64,000 bases of DNA from Pseudomonas sp. SL4(2022) (GCF_026625725.1 NZ_CP113060.1:3230001-3294000); one strand, 5' to 3'. Counted from the stretch's first letter, positions 44,959 through 54,569 are shown. Notes: generated by a model not told the origin, from the sequence alone. Made by a program: numbers and translations.

Positions 44959-46440
44959 ATGACCACCGTTCGTACCCGTATCGCGCCGTCGCCCACTGGT
45001 GATCCGCACGTAGGCACCGCCTATATCGCCCTGTTCAACCTGTGCTTTGCCCGTCAGCACGGTGGCGAATTTATCCTGCGTATCGAAGATACCGACCAGG
45101 TGCGCTCGACCCGAGAATCGGAACAACAGATTTACGACGCCCTGCGCTGGCTGGGCATCGAGTGGAGTGAAGGCCCTGACGTCGGCGGCCCGCACGGCCC
45201 GTATCGGCAGAGCGAGCGTGGACATATCTACCAGAAATACAGCGCCGAGCTGGTGGAGAAGGGCCATGCCTTCCACTGCTTCTGCAGCGCCGAACGCCTG
45301 GACAAGGTGCGTGCCGAGCAGATGGAAGCCAAGCAGACGCCACGTTACGACGGCCATTGCATGCACCTGCCTGCTGACGAAGTGCAACAGCGCTTGGCCG
45401 CTGACGAGCCGAATGTGGTGCGCATGAAAGTGCCGACCGAGGGCGTGTGCGTGGTGCCGGACATGCTGCGTGGCGAGGTCGAGATCCCGTGGGATCGCAT
45501 GGACATGCAGGTGCTGATGAAGACCGATGGCCTGCCGACCTACTTCCTGGCCAACGTGGTTGACGATCACCTGATGGGTATCACTCACGTGCTGCGTGGT
45601 GAAGAATGGCTGCCGTCGGCGCCCAAACTCATCCTGCTTTATGAATACTTCGGTTGGGACAAGCCGCAGCTGTGCTACATGCCACTGCTGCGTAACCCGG
45701 ACAAGAGCAAGCTGTCCAAGCGTAAGAACCCGACCTCGATCACCTTCTACGAGCGTATGGGCTTTCTGCCGCAGGCCATGCTCAACTACCTCGGCCGCAT
45801 GGGCTGGTCGATGCCGGACGAGCGCGAGAAGTTCAGCCTCGACGAGATGGTCGAGCATTTCGACATCAATCGTGTGTCCCTCGGTGGGCCGATCTTCGAC
45901 CTGGAGAAGCTGTCCTGGCTTAACGGTCAGTGGATGCGTGAATTGAGCGTCGAAGAGTTCGCCGCTGGCGCGCAGAAGTGGGCGTTCAACAGCAAGTACC
46001 TGATGCAGATCGCCCCGCATGTGCAGGGTCGGGTGGAAACCTTTAGCCAGATCGCACCATTGGCCAGCTTCTTTTTCGCCGGCGGGGTGGCACCGGATGC
46101 CGCGCTGTTCGAGCACAAAAAGCTCTCTGCCGAGCAGGTGCGTCAGCTGATGCAGTTGATCCTGTGGAAGCTTGAAGCGCTGCGTCAGTGGGAAAAAGAC
46201 AAGATCACCGGCTGCATCCAGGCGGTGGTTGAGCACCTGGAACTGAAGCTGCGCGACGCCATGCCGCTGATGTTTGCCGCTGTAACCGGCCAAGCCAGTT
46301 CGGTGTCGGTGCTTGATGCCATGGAGATTCTCGGTCCGGACCTGACGCGCTTCCGCCTGCGTCAGGCCATCGAGCTGCTCGGTGGCGTATCGAAGAAAGA
46401 GAACAAAGAGTGGGAGAAGCTGCTGGCAGCTATTGCCTAA
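44959..46440 (+). CDS. gltX: Glutamyl-tRNA synthetase GltX
   Basis: A 493-residue class I synthetase with the HIGH-like motif [12 protein letters not shown] and the KMSKS-like motif KLSKRKNP. It charges tRNA-Glu, two genes for which lie 285 and 552 bp downstream. ATG 44959 matches the family start ([20 protein letters not shown]). A 245-bp gap separates it from the divergent transporter gene; no clear regulatory site is seen there. Confidence 0.97.
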   Translation: MTTVRTRIAPSPTGDPHVGTAYIALFNLCFARQHGGEFILRIEDTDQVRSTRESEQQIYDALRWLGIEWSEGPDVGGPHGPYRQSERGHIYQKYSAELVEKGHAFHCFCSAERLDKVRAEQMEAKQTPRYDGHCMHLPADEVQQRLAADEPNVVRMKVPTEGVCVVPDMLRGEVEIPWDRMDMQVLMKTDGLPTYFLANVVDDHLMGITHVLRGEEWLPSAPKLILLYEYFGWDKPQLCYMPLLRNPDKSKLSKRKNPTSITFYERMGFLPQAMLNYLGRMGWSMPDEREKFSLDEMVEHFDINRVSLGGPIFDLEKLSWLNGQWMRELSVEEFAAGAQKWAFNSKYLMQIAPHVQGRVETFSQIAPLASFFFAGGVAPDAALFEHKKLSAEQVRQLMQLILWKLEALRQWEKDKITGCIQAVVEHLELKLRDAMPLMFAAVTGQASSVSVLDAMEILGPDLTRFRLRQAIELLGGVSKKENKEWEKLLAAIA

Positions 46441-46449
46441 GCAGCTGAA

Positions 46450-46490
46450 TACCCCGTCCGGCCGTCGTTTTGGCGCGCCGGGATGGGGTA
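46450..46490 (+). other. Stem-loop after gltX
   Basis: TACCCCGTCCGGC (46450-46462) pairs with GCCGGGATGGGGTA (46477-46490) with one G-T type pair and a bulge. There is no run of T after it, so it may be a transcript-end processing barrier rather than a classical terminator. Confidence 0.5.
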
Positions 46491-46538
46491 AGTGGTTGTT
46501 CTGTCAGCATAAAGAATGCTGATGCGGTAAAAATTTTG

Positions 46539-46567
46539 TTGACAGGTGTGGGGCGTGCTCTTAACAT
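46539..46567 (+). promoter_or_regulatory. Sigma-70 promoter of the tRNA-Ala/Glu cluster
   Basis: TTGACA (46539-46544), a 17-nt spacer and TAACAT (46562-46567) are followed by a GC-rich discriminator (GCGCCCCG), typical of stringently controlled stable RNA genes. The start would be near 46574, about 12 nt before the first tRNA. Confidence 0.85.
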
Positions 46568-46585
46568 GCGCCCCGTCCTTGAGAT

Positions 46586-46661
<76 letters not shown>

Positions 46662-46724
46662 TCTTCAAAGCCGCAAGGCTTGCCACAATCAGCTCTTGAA
46701 GCTGGTTGTTTGTAGAAGGGTTAC

Positions 46725-46800
46725 GTCCCCTTCGTCTAGTGGCCTAGGACACCGCCCTTTCACGGCGGTAACAGGGGTTCGAGTCCCCTAGGGGACGCCA
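46725..46800 (+). tRNA. tRNA-Glu (TTC), copy 1
   Basis: A 76-nt cloverleaf from GTCCCCTTCGTCTAG to GCCA. The anticodon loop CTTTCAC gives TTC. The acceptor GTCCCCT pairs with AGGGGAC. Confidence 0.97.
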
Positions 46801-46851
46801 GTTTCAAAAAGCAGCGCCGGTTTGGGCTGTGAGCCGAGAGGCGATAAATCT

Positions 46852-46927
<76 letters not shown>

Positions 46928-46991
46928 ATTTTGCAGTAGTTACAACTGCCACCGGGCCAGCGTAAAGCTGGCCTTGTTCTTCGAAGGTTTC

Positions 46992-47067
46992 GTCCCCTTC
47001 GTCTAGTGGCCTAGGACACCGCCCTTTCACGGCGGTAACAGGGGTTCGAGTCCCCTAGGGGACGCCA
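46992..47067 (+). tRNA. tRNA-Glu (TTC), copy 2
   Basis: Identical in sequence to copy 1. It ends the cluster and is followed by a terminator 25 nt later. Confidence 0.97.
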
Positions 47068-47091
47068 TTTTTACCCGCTCTGCGGGACTTT

Positions 47092-47127
47092 AAGGGTCAT
47101 TCATTACTGAATGGCCCTTTTGTTTTT
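47092..47127 (+). terminator. Rho-independent terminator of the tRNA cluster
   Basis: AAGGGTCATTC (47092-47102) pairs with GAATGGCCCTT (47109-47119), one G-T pair, 6-nt loop, followed by TTGTTTTT. Confidence 0.9.
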
Positions 47128-47201
47128 CAGCCGCTGAAAATTATCTGCGCAGTGGGCGCGGGATTGATGCCCGCAACTTTTGCGGTTCTTTCTGTGGTGG
47201 G

Positions 47202-49061
47202 TCAACCCTCTTCCGGTTTTTCCGGCTGGTAGCTTTCCACGCGGTTGCGGCCATTTGCCTTGGCGCGATAGAGCGCCTTGTCGGCGTTTCTAAGCAATTG
47301 TTCGCGGTCGCAATCAGCCTCGGGCGTGAGCGCATACACGCCAATGCTCAAGCTGAGTTCAACGTTAAGGTCCTGATGGACACAGGGGTGGCTGGCCACG
47401 TCTTCACGTAGTTCCTCGGCAAGATCAATGGCTCCGTCAGTCGTCGTATCACAGAGCACTGCAGCAAATTCTTCTCCACCAAAACGGACCAGCAGGTCAT
47501 TACGGCGCATGCGCTGCAGCATGCGTTGCGCGGCATGTTGCAGGCAGGCATCACCGACCAGATGGCCGTAGGCGTCATTGACCTTCTTGAAGTGGTCCAG
47601 ATCCATCATCAGCACTGCTAGCGGCTGCTGGCTGCGTTTGGCCTGTGCCAGCATGCGTTCAAGTTCTTCATTCAACACCTGTCGATTGAAAAGGCCGGTC
47701 AGGTTGTCATGCCGGCTCAGTTCAGCCAGTTGTTGGTTGGCCATGGAGAGTTCCTGCAGGGCTTGTTGCAGCGATGCAGTGCGTTCCTTTACACGTGCCT
47801 CCAGCCCTCCGTTGATCTGTTGTTGCAGCTCAAGGCTCTTGGCTTGTTCCTGGCGTAGTTGATGTGCGTTGGCCAGCAGTTTGGCTTGGGCGACTTTCTC
47901 GGCACGTTGGATCAGTCGTATGCGTAAGCCGAGGGCGATTGAGAAAATCACCAGTTCAAGCAGGCTGCCGATCTGCTGGGCATGCAGGGTGAGCAGGGAG
48001 TTGGCGATAAGGCCGGTACCGCTGATGACGCTGAACAGGCTGGCGATGATCAGCATCGACCAGCCCAGTGCAAAGAGCTTGGCGGGTGGGTAACCGTCAC
48101 GCCAGCGCAGTGTCGTGAAAATCCCGCCGAATACGGCGCAAGCGAGCAGCAGCGCAAAACTGCCGATGAGGGCCACGCTATAGGGGCCCGAGAGTGCCAG
48201 CAGCATGACCAGCAGGCTGGCGCCGAGCAGTAGGCGGCAGATCCAGGTATAGGCGTGATGCCTGCTCTTCAGGTCAAGTACACCATGGGTGAACAGAATG
48301 CCGAAGAAGGTGGCCAGTGCCGAACTGAATGGAAAACTGCGCTGATGCCAGGCCAGCGACTCTGGCCATAGCCATTGCAGGGCAAAGCCCAGCTGGATGA
48401 ACTGATACAGACTGAAGCTGGCGACAAACAGGCTGTACCACAGGTAGTTGCGGTCATGGGTGATGATGAAGATCGACAGGTTATAGATGATCATCACCAG
48501 CAGAGCGCCGAAGAACAGCCCTTGCAGCAGCAACATGCGCTGCTCGTGATGGTTGAATGCTTCAGCACTCATCAAACTGGCGCTGAGGTTGGCTGAACCA
48601 TCGGTTTGCATGCGCAGAAACAGTTGCCGTTCCTCACCGGCGTTCAGGCTAAAGGGCAACGCCAGCTGCCGGTGATTAATCCAGCGCTGATGAAAAGGCC
48701 GTTGGTCTCCAGCTTCGTACACCCGTTCACCATCCAGCCCATAAGCGTCCAGGGTATCGAGTAGTGGATTGCCGATTAGCAAGATCCAGTTGATTGGCGT
48801 GTCGGATGGATTGTGCAGGTTCAGGCGCAGCCAGTAAGCATGCTTGCTGTAGCCAAAGCTGGCGTCGCGGCGAGCCACTGGTTGCCAGGCGGTCGCCGGT
48901 AGCTGGCGCACGCTGTGGATGTCTGCCTGGCCCAGGGGGTCAGCCCAGACGTGCATGGACGGGCCAGGCAGGATCGGCGTTTCGCTGGCCTGCAATGGCA
49001 AGGTGGCGGCGTGTCCCAATATGGGCAGTAACAGCAGTAGTAGGCGCAGTAACGCAGTCAA
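47202..49061 (-). CDS. 7TM-DISM diguanylate cyclase
   Basis: A 619-residue protein from TTG 49061. It has a signal peptide (LLRLLLLLLPILGHAA), a periplasmic 7TMR-DISMED2 domain (about 20-160), a seven-helix 7TMR-DISM region (about 165-370), a coiled coil and a C-terminal GGDEF domain with GGEEF near residue 525. An inhibitory-site RRND lies five residues before GGEEF. It should make cyclic di-GMP in response to an envelope ligand. The TTG is chosen because a signal peptide begins there; longer in-frame starts run into the pgl region. Confidence 0.87.
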   Translation of the reverse strand: MTALLRLLLLLLPILGHAATLPLQASETPILPGPSMHVWADPLGQADIHSVRQLPATAWQPVARRDASFGYSKHAYWLRLNLHNPSDTPINWILLIGNPLLDTLDAYGLDGERVYEAGDQRPFHQRWINHRQLALPFSLNAGEERQLFLRMQTDGSANLSASLMSAEAFNHHEQRMLLLQGLFFGALLVMIIYNLSIFIITHDRNYLWYSLFVASFSLYQFIQLGFALQWLWPESLAWHQRSFPFSSALATFFGILFTHGVLDLKSRHHAYTWICRLLLGASLLVMLLALSGPYSVALIGSFALLLACAVFGGIFTTLRWRDGYPPAKLFALGWSMLIIASLFSVISGTGLIANSLLTLHAQQIGSLLELVIFSIALGLRIRLIQRAEKVAQAKLLANAHQLRQEQAKSLELQQQINGGLEARVKERTASLQQALQELSMANQQLAELSRHDNLTGLFNRQVLNEELERMLAQAKRSQQPLAVLMMDLDHFKKVNDAYGHLVGDACLQHAAQRMLQRMRRNDLLVRFGGEEFAAVLCDTTTDGAIDLAEELREDVASHPCVHQDLNVELSLSIGVYALTPEADCDREQLLRNADKALYRAKANGRNRVESYQPEKPEEG

Positions 49062-49154
49062 AACAGGCTTTCCGTGGCAAGGTGTTAGCAGGTTCAGCAA
49101 CGCTGCATTATTGCTCGGCCTTATGACATACCGATAGCTTAGCCGGGGTTGCTT

Positions 49155-49835
49155 ATGAGCCAAAATTTGCTGTATTGCCACGCTCAGCGCGATGCTTGCC
49201 TGCATGCGCTGGCCGCTGATCTGTTGGCGCAGATTCAGGCCACGCTAGCGCAGCAGCCCCGTGTTGGGATGATCCTGCCCGGCGGCAGTAGCCCGCAGGC
49301 TCTGTTGCCCTTGCTGGCGCAGCAGCTGGGCAGTCAGTGCATTCACCTTAGCCCCAGTGATGAGCGCTGGGTGCCGGCGCAGGCGGCCGAGAGTAACTGG
49401 CAGTTGTTGCGGCAAGGGTTACCGCAGGCCAATTGTCTGGATCCGCGCCAGGGCGCGACACTGGAGCTATCCGCATTGAGCTGGGGCGAACAGTTGGCGC
49501 AGTGGCTGCCGTTTGGCGCAGTGCTGCTGGGTATGGGGGAAGACGGCCATATCGCCTCGCTGTTTCCCGGCATGCCTGGCCTGGCTGGCGCGCTCGATCC
49601 GCAAGCCGAGCCTGCAGCCTTGCCGGCCCTGGCGCCGCAAGAGCCGCGTGAGCGGTTGTCGCTGAACCTGGCGATGCTGCAGCGTGGCCAGTGGCTCGGT
49701 TTGCTGGCGTTCGGCGAGCGCAAGCGCGAGCTGATTGATGCCGTGCTGGCCGATCAATCTTCGGCTCGAGAGTTGCCACTGTATGCCTGGCTGCAGCGCA
49801 GTCCGTTGCCAGTACATATCTACTGGGCACCCTGA
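49155..49835 (+). CDS. pgl: 6-phosphogluconolactonase Pgl
   Basis: A 226-residue sugar-lactonase of the DevB/NagB-like fold: GMILPGGSSPQALLPLLAQQ, IHLSPSDERWVPAQAAESNW and GMGEDGHIASLFPGMPGL. It hydrolyses 6-phosphogluconolactone in the Entner-Doudoroff route. ATG 49155 is chosen. It lies before edd; no zwf or hexR is seen at its usual position upstream, where a divergent GGDEF gene sits instead. Confidence 0.92.
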   Translation: MSQNLLYCHAQRDACLHALAADLLAQIQATLAQQPRVGMILPGGSSPQALLPLLAQQLGSQCIHLSPSDERWVPAQAAESNWQLLRQGLPQANCLDPRQGATLELSALSWGEQLAQWLPFGAVLLGMGEDGHIASLFPGMPGLAGALDPQAEPAALPALAPQEPRERLSLNLAMLQRGQWLGLLAFGERKRELIDAVLADQSSARELPLYAWLQRSPLPVHIYWAP

Positions 49836-49933
49836 GAGCATGTTGAGGTCTGCTGCATATAGGCCGGCTGCGTTAAAACAGGCGCTAAGCCGTTACACTG
49901 CAGGCCTGTACCTCGCCGAGAAAGGGAGTAGCC

Positions 49934-51745
49934 ATGTTGCATCCGGTTGTTGAGCAGGTGACCGCAGCACTGGAAAAGCGTTCTGCCAAACGCCGGGAGC
50001 GCTATTTACAGCGCTTGACCCAGGCGGCCGCGCGCGCTGCACATCAGGCCCTGGGTTGCTCTAACCTGGCCCATGCCCTGGCTGCCCAGCCTGATGACGT
50101 GCGCCTGATCATGAAGCAGGGTGGTTCACCGCATGTGGCGATCATTTCCAGCTACAACGACCTGCTCTCGGCCCATGCGCCGCTCAGGGACTATCCCGAA
50201 CGTCTGAAAGTGGCGCTGGCCAAGGCCGGTGCAACCTCGCAGTTCGCGGCTGGGGTGCCGGCCATGTGCGATGGCATTACCCAGGGCGAAGGCGGCATGC
50301 AGCTGTCACTGTTCTCCCGCGACCTGATTGCTCAGGCTGCTGCCATCGGCTTGACCCACGGTATTTTCGATGGCGCGCTGTATTTGGGGGTGTGCGACAA
50401 GATCGTCCCCGGCCTGCTGATCGGCGCGCTGCATTTCGGTCATCTGCCGGCCGTATTCGTGCCGGCCGGGCCCATGCAGTCGGGGCTGCCGAACAAGGAA
50501 AAAGCCGCCGTCCGCCAGCGCTACGCCCGTGGCGAGGCCAGTCGTGATGAGCTGCTAGCCGCCGAGCTGGCTGCCTACCACCAGGCGGGCACTTGCACCT
50601 TCTACGGCACGGCCAATACCAATCAACTGCTGATGGAAGCCATGGGCCTGCACGTGCCGGGCAGCGCCTTTGTCCATCCCTACACGCCGCTGCGCGATGC
50701 CATGACTGATGAGGCTGCGCGTCTTGTCGCACACAACAGCCGCCAGGGCGAGCGCTATCTGCCGGTCGGCCAGCAGATTGATGCGCGGGTGCTGATCAAC
50801 GCGGTAGTGGCCTTGCTCGCCAGCGGCGGCTCGACCAACCATACCCTGCACCTGCCGGCCATTGCCCGAGCGGCGGGTTTTGAACTGAGCTGGGATGATT
50901 TCGCCGCGTTGTCCAAGGTGGTGCCGCTGTTGGCGCGGGTGTATCCGAATGGCGCGGCGGACGTGAATCAGTTTCAGGCCGCCGGTGGGCCGGCCTGGTT
51001 GCTGCGTGAGCTCCTCGGTGCTGGCTTGTTGCATGACGATGTTGCCACCGCTGCCGGGCATGGCTTGCGTTCCTATACCCGCGAGCCCTGGCTGGAGGGT
51101 GATCGTCTGGTCTGGCGCGAGCTGCCGGCGCAAAGCCCGGCTCCGGATATTGTCCGGCACGTGGCCGAGCCGTTTGCCGAGGAGGGCGGGCTGGTATTGC
51201 TGGCGGGTAACCTGGGACGCGCCATTCTAAAAACCTCGGCGGTGAATCCGACGTTCTGGCACATTCGCGCCCAGGCGCGCATCTTCGATTCGGAAGCGGC
51301 TGTGCAGGCGGCCTACAGTGCCGGCGAGCTGCAAGGTGACCTGGTGCTGGTGGTGCGCTTCCAAGGCCCACAAGCCAATGGTATGCCCGAACTGCACAAG
51401 TTGATGCCGCTGCTGGCCAATCTGCAGCAAGCCGGCCAGCGCGTCGCGCTGATTACCGATGGGCGGATGTCCGGGGCTTCGGGGCAGGTTTCCACCGCCT
51501 TGCATGTAACCCCGGAAGCCGCTGCCGGCGGCCCCTTGGCGCGGTTGCAGGACGGTGACTGGCTGGTGCTGGATGCGCAAAACGGATTGCTACAGGTCGA
51601 ACTGAGCGAGCAACAACTGGCCGCACGGCCATTGGCGTCTGCCAGTGCCGAGCTTGAACTGGGGTATGGTCTGGAAATGTTCGCCGCGCAGCGCCGCCTG
51701 GTCGGCTCGGCTGAGCAGGGCGCCAGCAGCCTGTTTGAAGACTGA
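49934..51745 (+). CDS. edd: Phosphogluconate dehydratase Edd
   Basis: A 603-residue IlvD/Edd family dehydratase. Typical segments are AIISSYNDLLSAHAPLRDYP, VPAMCDGITQGEGGMQLSLF and CDKIVPGLLIGALHFGHLPA; Cys residues in the last two are likely ligands of the iron-sulfur cluster. It converts 6-phosphogluconate to KDPG. The 98-bp gap after pgl has a weak TACACT -10-like box (49894-49899) but no HexR operator that I can recognise. A GGGAG ribosome binding site precedes the ATG. Confidence 0.95.
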   Translation: MLHPVVEQVTAALEKRSAKRRERYLQRLTQAAARAAHQALGCSNLAHALAAQPDDVRLIMKQGGSPHVAIISSYNDLLSAHAPLRDYPERLKVALAKAGATSQFAAGVPAMCDGITQGEGGMQLSLFSRDLIAQAAAIGLTHGIFDGALYLGVCDKIVPGLLIGALHFGHLPAVFVPAGPMQSGLPNKEKAAVRQRYARGEASRDELLAAELAAYHQAGTCTFYGTANTNQLLMEAMGLHVPGSAFVHPYTPLRDAMTDEAARLVAHNSRQGERYLPVGQQIDARVLINAVVALLASGGSTNHTLHLPAIARAAGFELSWDDFAALSKVVPLLARVYPNGAADVNQFQAAGGPAWLLRELLGAGLLHDDVATAAGHGLRSYTREPWLEGDRLVWRELPAQSPAPDIVRHVAEPFAEEGGLVLLAGNLGRAILKTSAVNPTFWHIRAQARIFDSEAAVQAAYSAGELQGDLVLVVRFQGPQANGMPELHKLMPLLANLQQAGQRVALITDGRMSGASGQVSTALHVTPEAAAGGPLARLQDGDWLVLDAQNGLLQVELSEQQLAARPLASASAELELGYGLEMFAAQRRLVGSAEQGASSLFED

Positions 51746-51780
51746 ACGCGACGATTGAATTTGAGAACGGGGAGCAAGGC

Positions 51781-52431
51781 ATGAGCCTGACGATGGATGT
51801 GGTGCTGCAACAGGCCCGCCCGGTATTGCCGGTGTTGGTGATCGACGATATCAGCCTGGCGCTGGACCTGGCCCGCGCGCTGCACACCGGCGGCATTCGT
51901 GTGCTGGAAGTGACCCTGCGCACCCCCGGCGCGCTGGATGCGCTGGCGGCGATGCGCAAGGAGTTGCCGGATCTGCTGGTGGGCGCCGGTACCCTGATTC
52001 ATGCCGAACAGTTTAGCGAGGCCCGCGACGCCGGCGCGCAATTCGCCGTCAGCCCGGGTTGCACCGAGCGCCTGGCCGCTGCGGCGGAAGACTCCGGCCT
52101 ACCTTATTTGCCGGGGGTGATGACGCCGTCCGAGGTGCTGCTGGCACTGGAATACGGCTACCGCTCGCTCAAGCTGTTTCCGGCCGATGGCGCCACCAGC
52201 ATCAAGATGCTCAAGAGCTTCAAAGGCCCGTTTACCGGTATTCGCTTCTGCCCAACCGGCGGGGTAACTCCGGATAACCTGTTGGGCTTCCTGCGCTTGC
52301 CCAACGTGGCCTGTGTCGGCGGCACCTGGATCGCGCCAAGTAACCTGGTACGCGCACGTGCCTGGGATCAGATCACCCAGTTGGCCGCCGAGGCGCGCGC
52401 CCTGGCTGGTAGCCTGGAGCAGTCGACATGA
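51781..52431 (+). CDS. eda: KDPG/KHG aldolase Eda
   Basis: A 216-residue class I aldolase. Lys131 in YRSLKLFPADG is the Schiff-base residue and Glu43 in VLEVTLRT the general acid/base, at the positions known for the E. coli enzyme. It splits KDPG to pyruvate and glyceraldehyde 3-phosphate, completing the pathway begun by pgl and edd. It lies 35 bp after edd and overlaps the thioesterase start by 4 nt (ATGA). Confidence 0.95.
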   Translation: MSLTMDVVLQQARPVLPVLVIDDISLALDLARALHTGGIRVLEVTLRTPGALDALAAMRKELPDLLVGAGTLIHAEQFSEARDAGAQFAVSPGCTERLAAAAEDSGLPYLPGVMTPSEVLLALEYGYRSLKLFPADGATSIKMLKSFKGPFTGIRFCPTGGVTPDNLLGFLRLPNVACVGGTWIAPSNLVRARAWDQITQLAAEARALAGSLEQST

Positions 52432-52877
52432 GTTGGGAACTGAGCAATCCCTTTGTCATTGATATTCAGGTGACGGCCGAGGACATCGACGGCCTTGGCC
52501 ATGCCAATAATGCGGTCTATGTCAGCTGGTTGGAGCGCTGTGCCTGGCGCCATTCGCAGTTTCTGGGGCTGGACCTGGCTGAGTATCGCCGCCTCGACCG
52601 CGCCATGGCGGTGCTGCGCCATGAGATCGACTACCTGGCCAGCGCCTACGAAGACCAGCAGCTGCAGATGGCCACCTGGATTGTCGAGTCCGACCAGCGC
52701 TTGAAGATGGACCGGCGCTTCCAGTTGATTCGTCCGGAAGACGGCGTGACCCTGTTGCGGGCGAAAACCACTTTTGTCTGCATCGAACTGTCCAGCGGTA
52801 AGCCCAAGCGCATGCCGCCAGAGTTTGTTGAGGGTTATGGCGCGGCCTTGCAGCCACCTTTTCCCATGGAGCTGTGA
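52428..52877 (+). CDS. 4HBT family acyl-CoA thioesterase
   Basis: A 149-residue hotdog-fold protein with the YbgC/FadM-like start VTAEDIDGLGHANNAVYVSWLERCAW, where the Asp in DIDGLGH is catalytic in the family. The rest forms the hotdog sheet (FQLIRPEDGVTLLRAKTTFVCI). Substrate is unknown. It is coupled to eda by a 4-nt overlap and followed by a terminator. Confidence 0.86.
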   Translation: MSWELSNPFVIDIQVTAEDIDGLGHANNAVYVSWLERCAWRHSQFLGLDLAEYRRLDRAMAVLRHEIDYLASAYEDQQLQMATWIVESDQRLKMDRRFQLIRPEDGVTLLRAKTTFVCIELSSGKPKRMPPEFVEGYGAALQPPFPMEL

Positions 52878-52914
52878 CGCACCGTTGGGCTAATGCCTGA
52901 GCGTTTCACCACCC

Positions 52915-52941
52915 CGCCGCGTACACTACGCGGCGTTTTTT
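52915..52941 (+). terminator. Rho-independent terminator after the eda unit
   Basis: CGCCGCGTA (52915-52923) pairs perfectly with TACGCGGCG (52927-52935) around CAC, followed by six T. Confidence 0.93.
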
Positions 52942-52993
52942 CTTCCTGCGGCCTTTAGCTTACGCGCGGCACAGCATCTTCAAGAGACTGCCT

Positions 52994-53974
52994 ATGCAAA
53001 TCGCCCTGGCCCCGATGGAAGGGTTGGTCGACGAAATCCTTCGCGATGTGCTCACTCAGGTGGGTGGCATCGATTGGTGCGTGACGGAATTTATCCGGGT
53101 GACCGAGCGGGTCTTGCCCGTCAGCACCTATGAGAAGCTCGCGCCTGAATTGTTCAGCGGCGCGCAAACGGCCGCCGGCACGCCGCTGCGCGTGCAGTTC
53201 CTCGGCTCCGATCCAGCCTGCCTGGCAGATAACGCGGCGTTTGCCTGCACCCTTGGCGCGCCGGTGATCGACCTCAACTTCGGCTGCCCGGCCAAGACGG
53301 TGAACAAGTCCCGTGGTGGTGCGGTATTGCTCAAGGAACCCGAGCTGCTCCACGCCATCGTCCGCGAAGTGCGTCGCGCGGTACCGGCCGCGATTCCGGT
53401 CACGGCGAAAATGCGCCTGGGTTTCGATCACAAGGACTATGCCCTTGAGTGCGCCGAGGCATTGGCCGAGGGCGGCGCGGCGCAGATCGTGGTGCACGCG
53501 CGGACCAAGGTTGAAGGCTACAAGCCGCCGGCACATTGGGAGTGGGTGGCGCGGGTGCAGGACGCGGTGAAAGTACCGGTATTTGCCAATGGCGAGATCT
53601 GGACCCTGGATGACTGGCGGCGTTGCCGTGAGGTCAGTGGGGTGGAGGACATCATGCTTGGCCGTGGCCTGGTGGCGCGTCCGGATCTGGCCCGGCAGAT
53701 TGCCGCTGCCAGGGCCGGGCAGGACGTGGTTGCCATGAGTTGGGCGGAGCTGCAGCCGCTGCTGGCGGATTTCTGGCTGCAGGCGCGGCGCAAAATGTCA
53801 CCACGCTACGCACCGGGTCGGCTCAAACAGTGGTTGGCCATGCTGACCCGTAGCTACCCCGAAGCCACCGCGCTGTTCAATCTGCTGCGCCGCGAAAACG
53901 ATTGCCTGCGTATTGATGGCGTGTTCGGTATCCCGTGTGCCGAGGTAGAGCCTGTCGAGCAGGCCAGTGCTTGA
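52994..53974 (+). CDS. dusC: tRNA-dihydrouridine(16) synthase DusC
   Basis: A 326-residue FMN enzyme. [20 protein letters not shown] and [20 protein letters not shown] (catalytic Cys98) are the Dus signatures; ending [10 protein letters not shown] and the overall form fit DusC rather than DusA or DusB. It reduces U16 in the tRNA D loop. It lies just after a terminator, so it has its own start of transcription, not identified. Confidence 0.93.
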   Translation: MQIALAPMEGLVDEILRDVLTQVGGIDWCVTEFIRVTERVLPVSTYEKLAPELFSGAQTAAGTPLRVQFLGSDPACLADNAAFACTLGAPVIDLNFGCPAKTVNKSRGGAVLLKEPELLHAIVREVRRAVPAAIPVTAKMRLGFDHKDYALECAEALAEGGAAQIVVHARTKVEGYKPPAHWEWVARVQDAVKVPVFANGEIWTLDDWRRCREVSGVEDIMLGRGLVARPDLARQIAAARAGQDVVAMSWAELQPLLADFWLQARRKMSPRYAPGRLKQWLAMLTRSYPEATALFNLLRRENDCLRIDGVFGIPCAEVEPVEQASA

Positions 53975-54030
53975 CGATCTGCCAGCCCGTGTCCGTACTG
54001 CCGCTCTGGCGCTGTGCAAAACATGCAGCA

Positions 54031-54056
54031 CTTGAAATTTTTCTGAGTCACCACAT
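54031..54056 (+). promoter_or_regulatory. Sigma-32 heat shock promoter of the small HSP gene
   Basis: CTTGAA (54031-54036), a 14-nt spacer and CCACAT (54051-54056) match the RpoH consensus (CTTGAAA and CCCCAT). The predicted start near 54064 gives a leader of about 62 nt. Confidence 0.83.
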
Positions 54057-54063
54057 GTTCAGT

Positions 54064-54125
54064 GATGTGGGATGCCGAAGTCGGGTCCTGCGCTTACTCA
54101 CTCGCTGAATCTCAGGAGATTTTTT
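54064..54125 (+). promoter_or_regulatory. ROSE-like RNA thermometer in the small HSP leader
   Basis: UCGCU (54102-54106) pairs with the ribosome binding site AGGA (54114-54117) leaving a bulged G, flanked by further C-G pairs, which is the hallmark of ROSE thermometers. A first small hairpin (CCG/CGG around 54076-54084) lies upstream. Such short ROSE leaders are known for ibpA of Pseudomonas. Confidence 0.8.
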
Positions 54126-54569
54126 ATGAGCACTGCATTTTCCATGACTCCGCTGTTCCGTCAGTCCGTTGGCTTCGACCGGTTTAATGATCTGTTCGAG
54201 TCGGCCATGCGCAACGACGCGGGTAGCAGCTATCCACCCTACAACGTCGAGAAATATGCCGACGACCAGTACCGCATCGTGGTTGCGGCTGCGGGTTTTC
54301 AGGAGGCTGACCTTGAGCTGCAGGTCGAGCGCGGTGTGTTAACCGTCAGCGGTGGCAAGCGCGACGCCAGTGCTGAAAATGTCACCTATCTGTACCAGGG
54401 CATCGCCCAGCGCGCCTTCAAGTTGTCGTTCCGCCTGGCCGATCATATCGAAGTTAAGGCCGCCAGCCTGGTGAATGGTTTACTGAATATCGACCTGGTG
54501 CGCATCGTGCCTGAAGAGGCCAAGGCCAAGCGGATTCCGATTGGTAACGGTGCTGTACTGCAGCGTTAA
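54126..54569 (+). CDS. ibpA: Small heat shock protein IbpA (Hsp20)
   Basis: A 147-residue alpha-crystallin protein: N-terminal MSTAFSMTPLFRQSVGFDRF, the alpha-crystallin domain (about 35-125; PPYNVEKYADDQYRIVVAAA, GIAQRAFKLSFRLADHIEV) and a C-terminal tail with the IxI-like KRIPIG. It holds unfolding proteins for refolding. ATG 54126 has CAGGAG upstream; longer in-frame codons would cross the leader. Control is by sigma-32 plus the ROSE leader. Confidence 0.95.
   Translation: MSTAFSMTPLFRQSVGFDRFNDLFESAMRNDAGSSYPPYNVEKYADDQYRIVVAAAGFQEADLELQVERGVLTVSGGKRDASAENVTYLYQGIAQRAFKLSFRLADHIEVKAASLVNGLLNIDLVRIVPEEAKAKRIPIGNGAVLQR

Noticed and set aside
44896..46293. 465-codon minus-strand frame opposite gltX
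   Set aside because: Antisense of a synthetase; composition is His- and Gln-rich and no domain is seen.
49836..49933. HexR operator before edd
   Set aside because: No TTGT/ACAA type inverted repeat was found in the gap.
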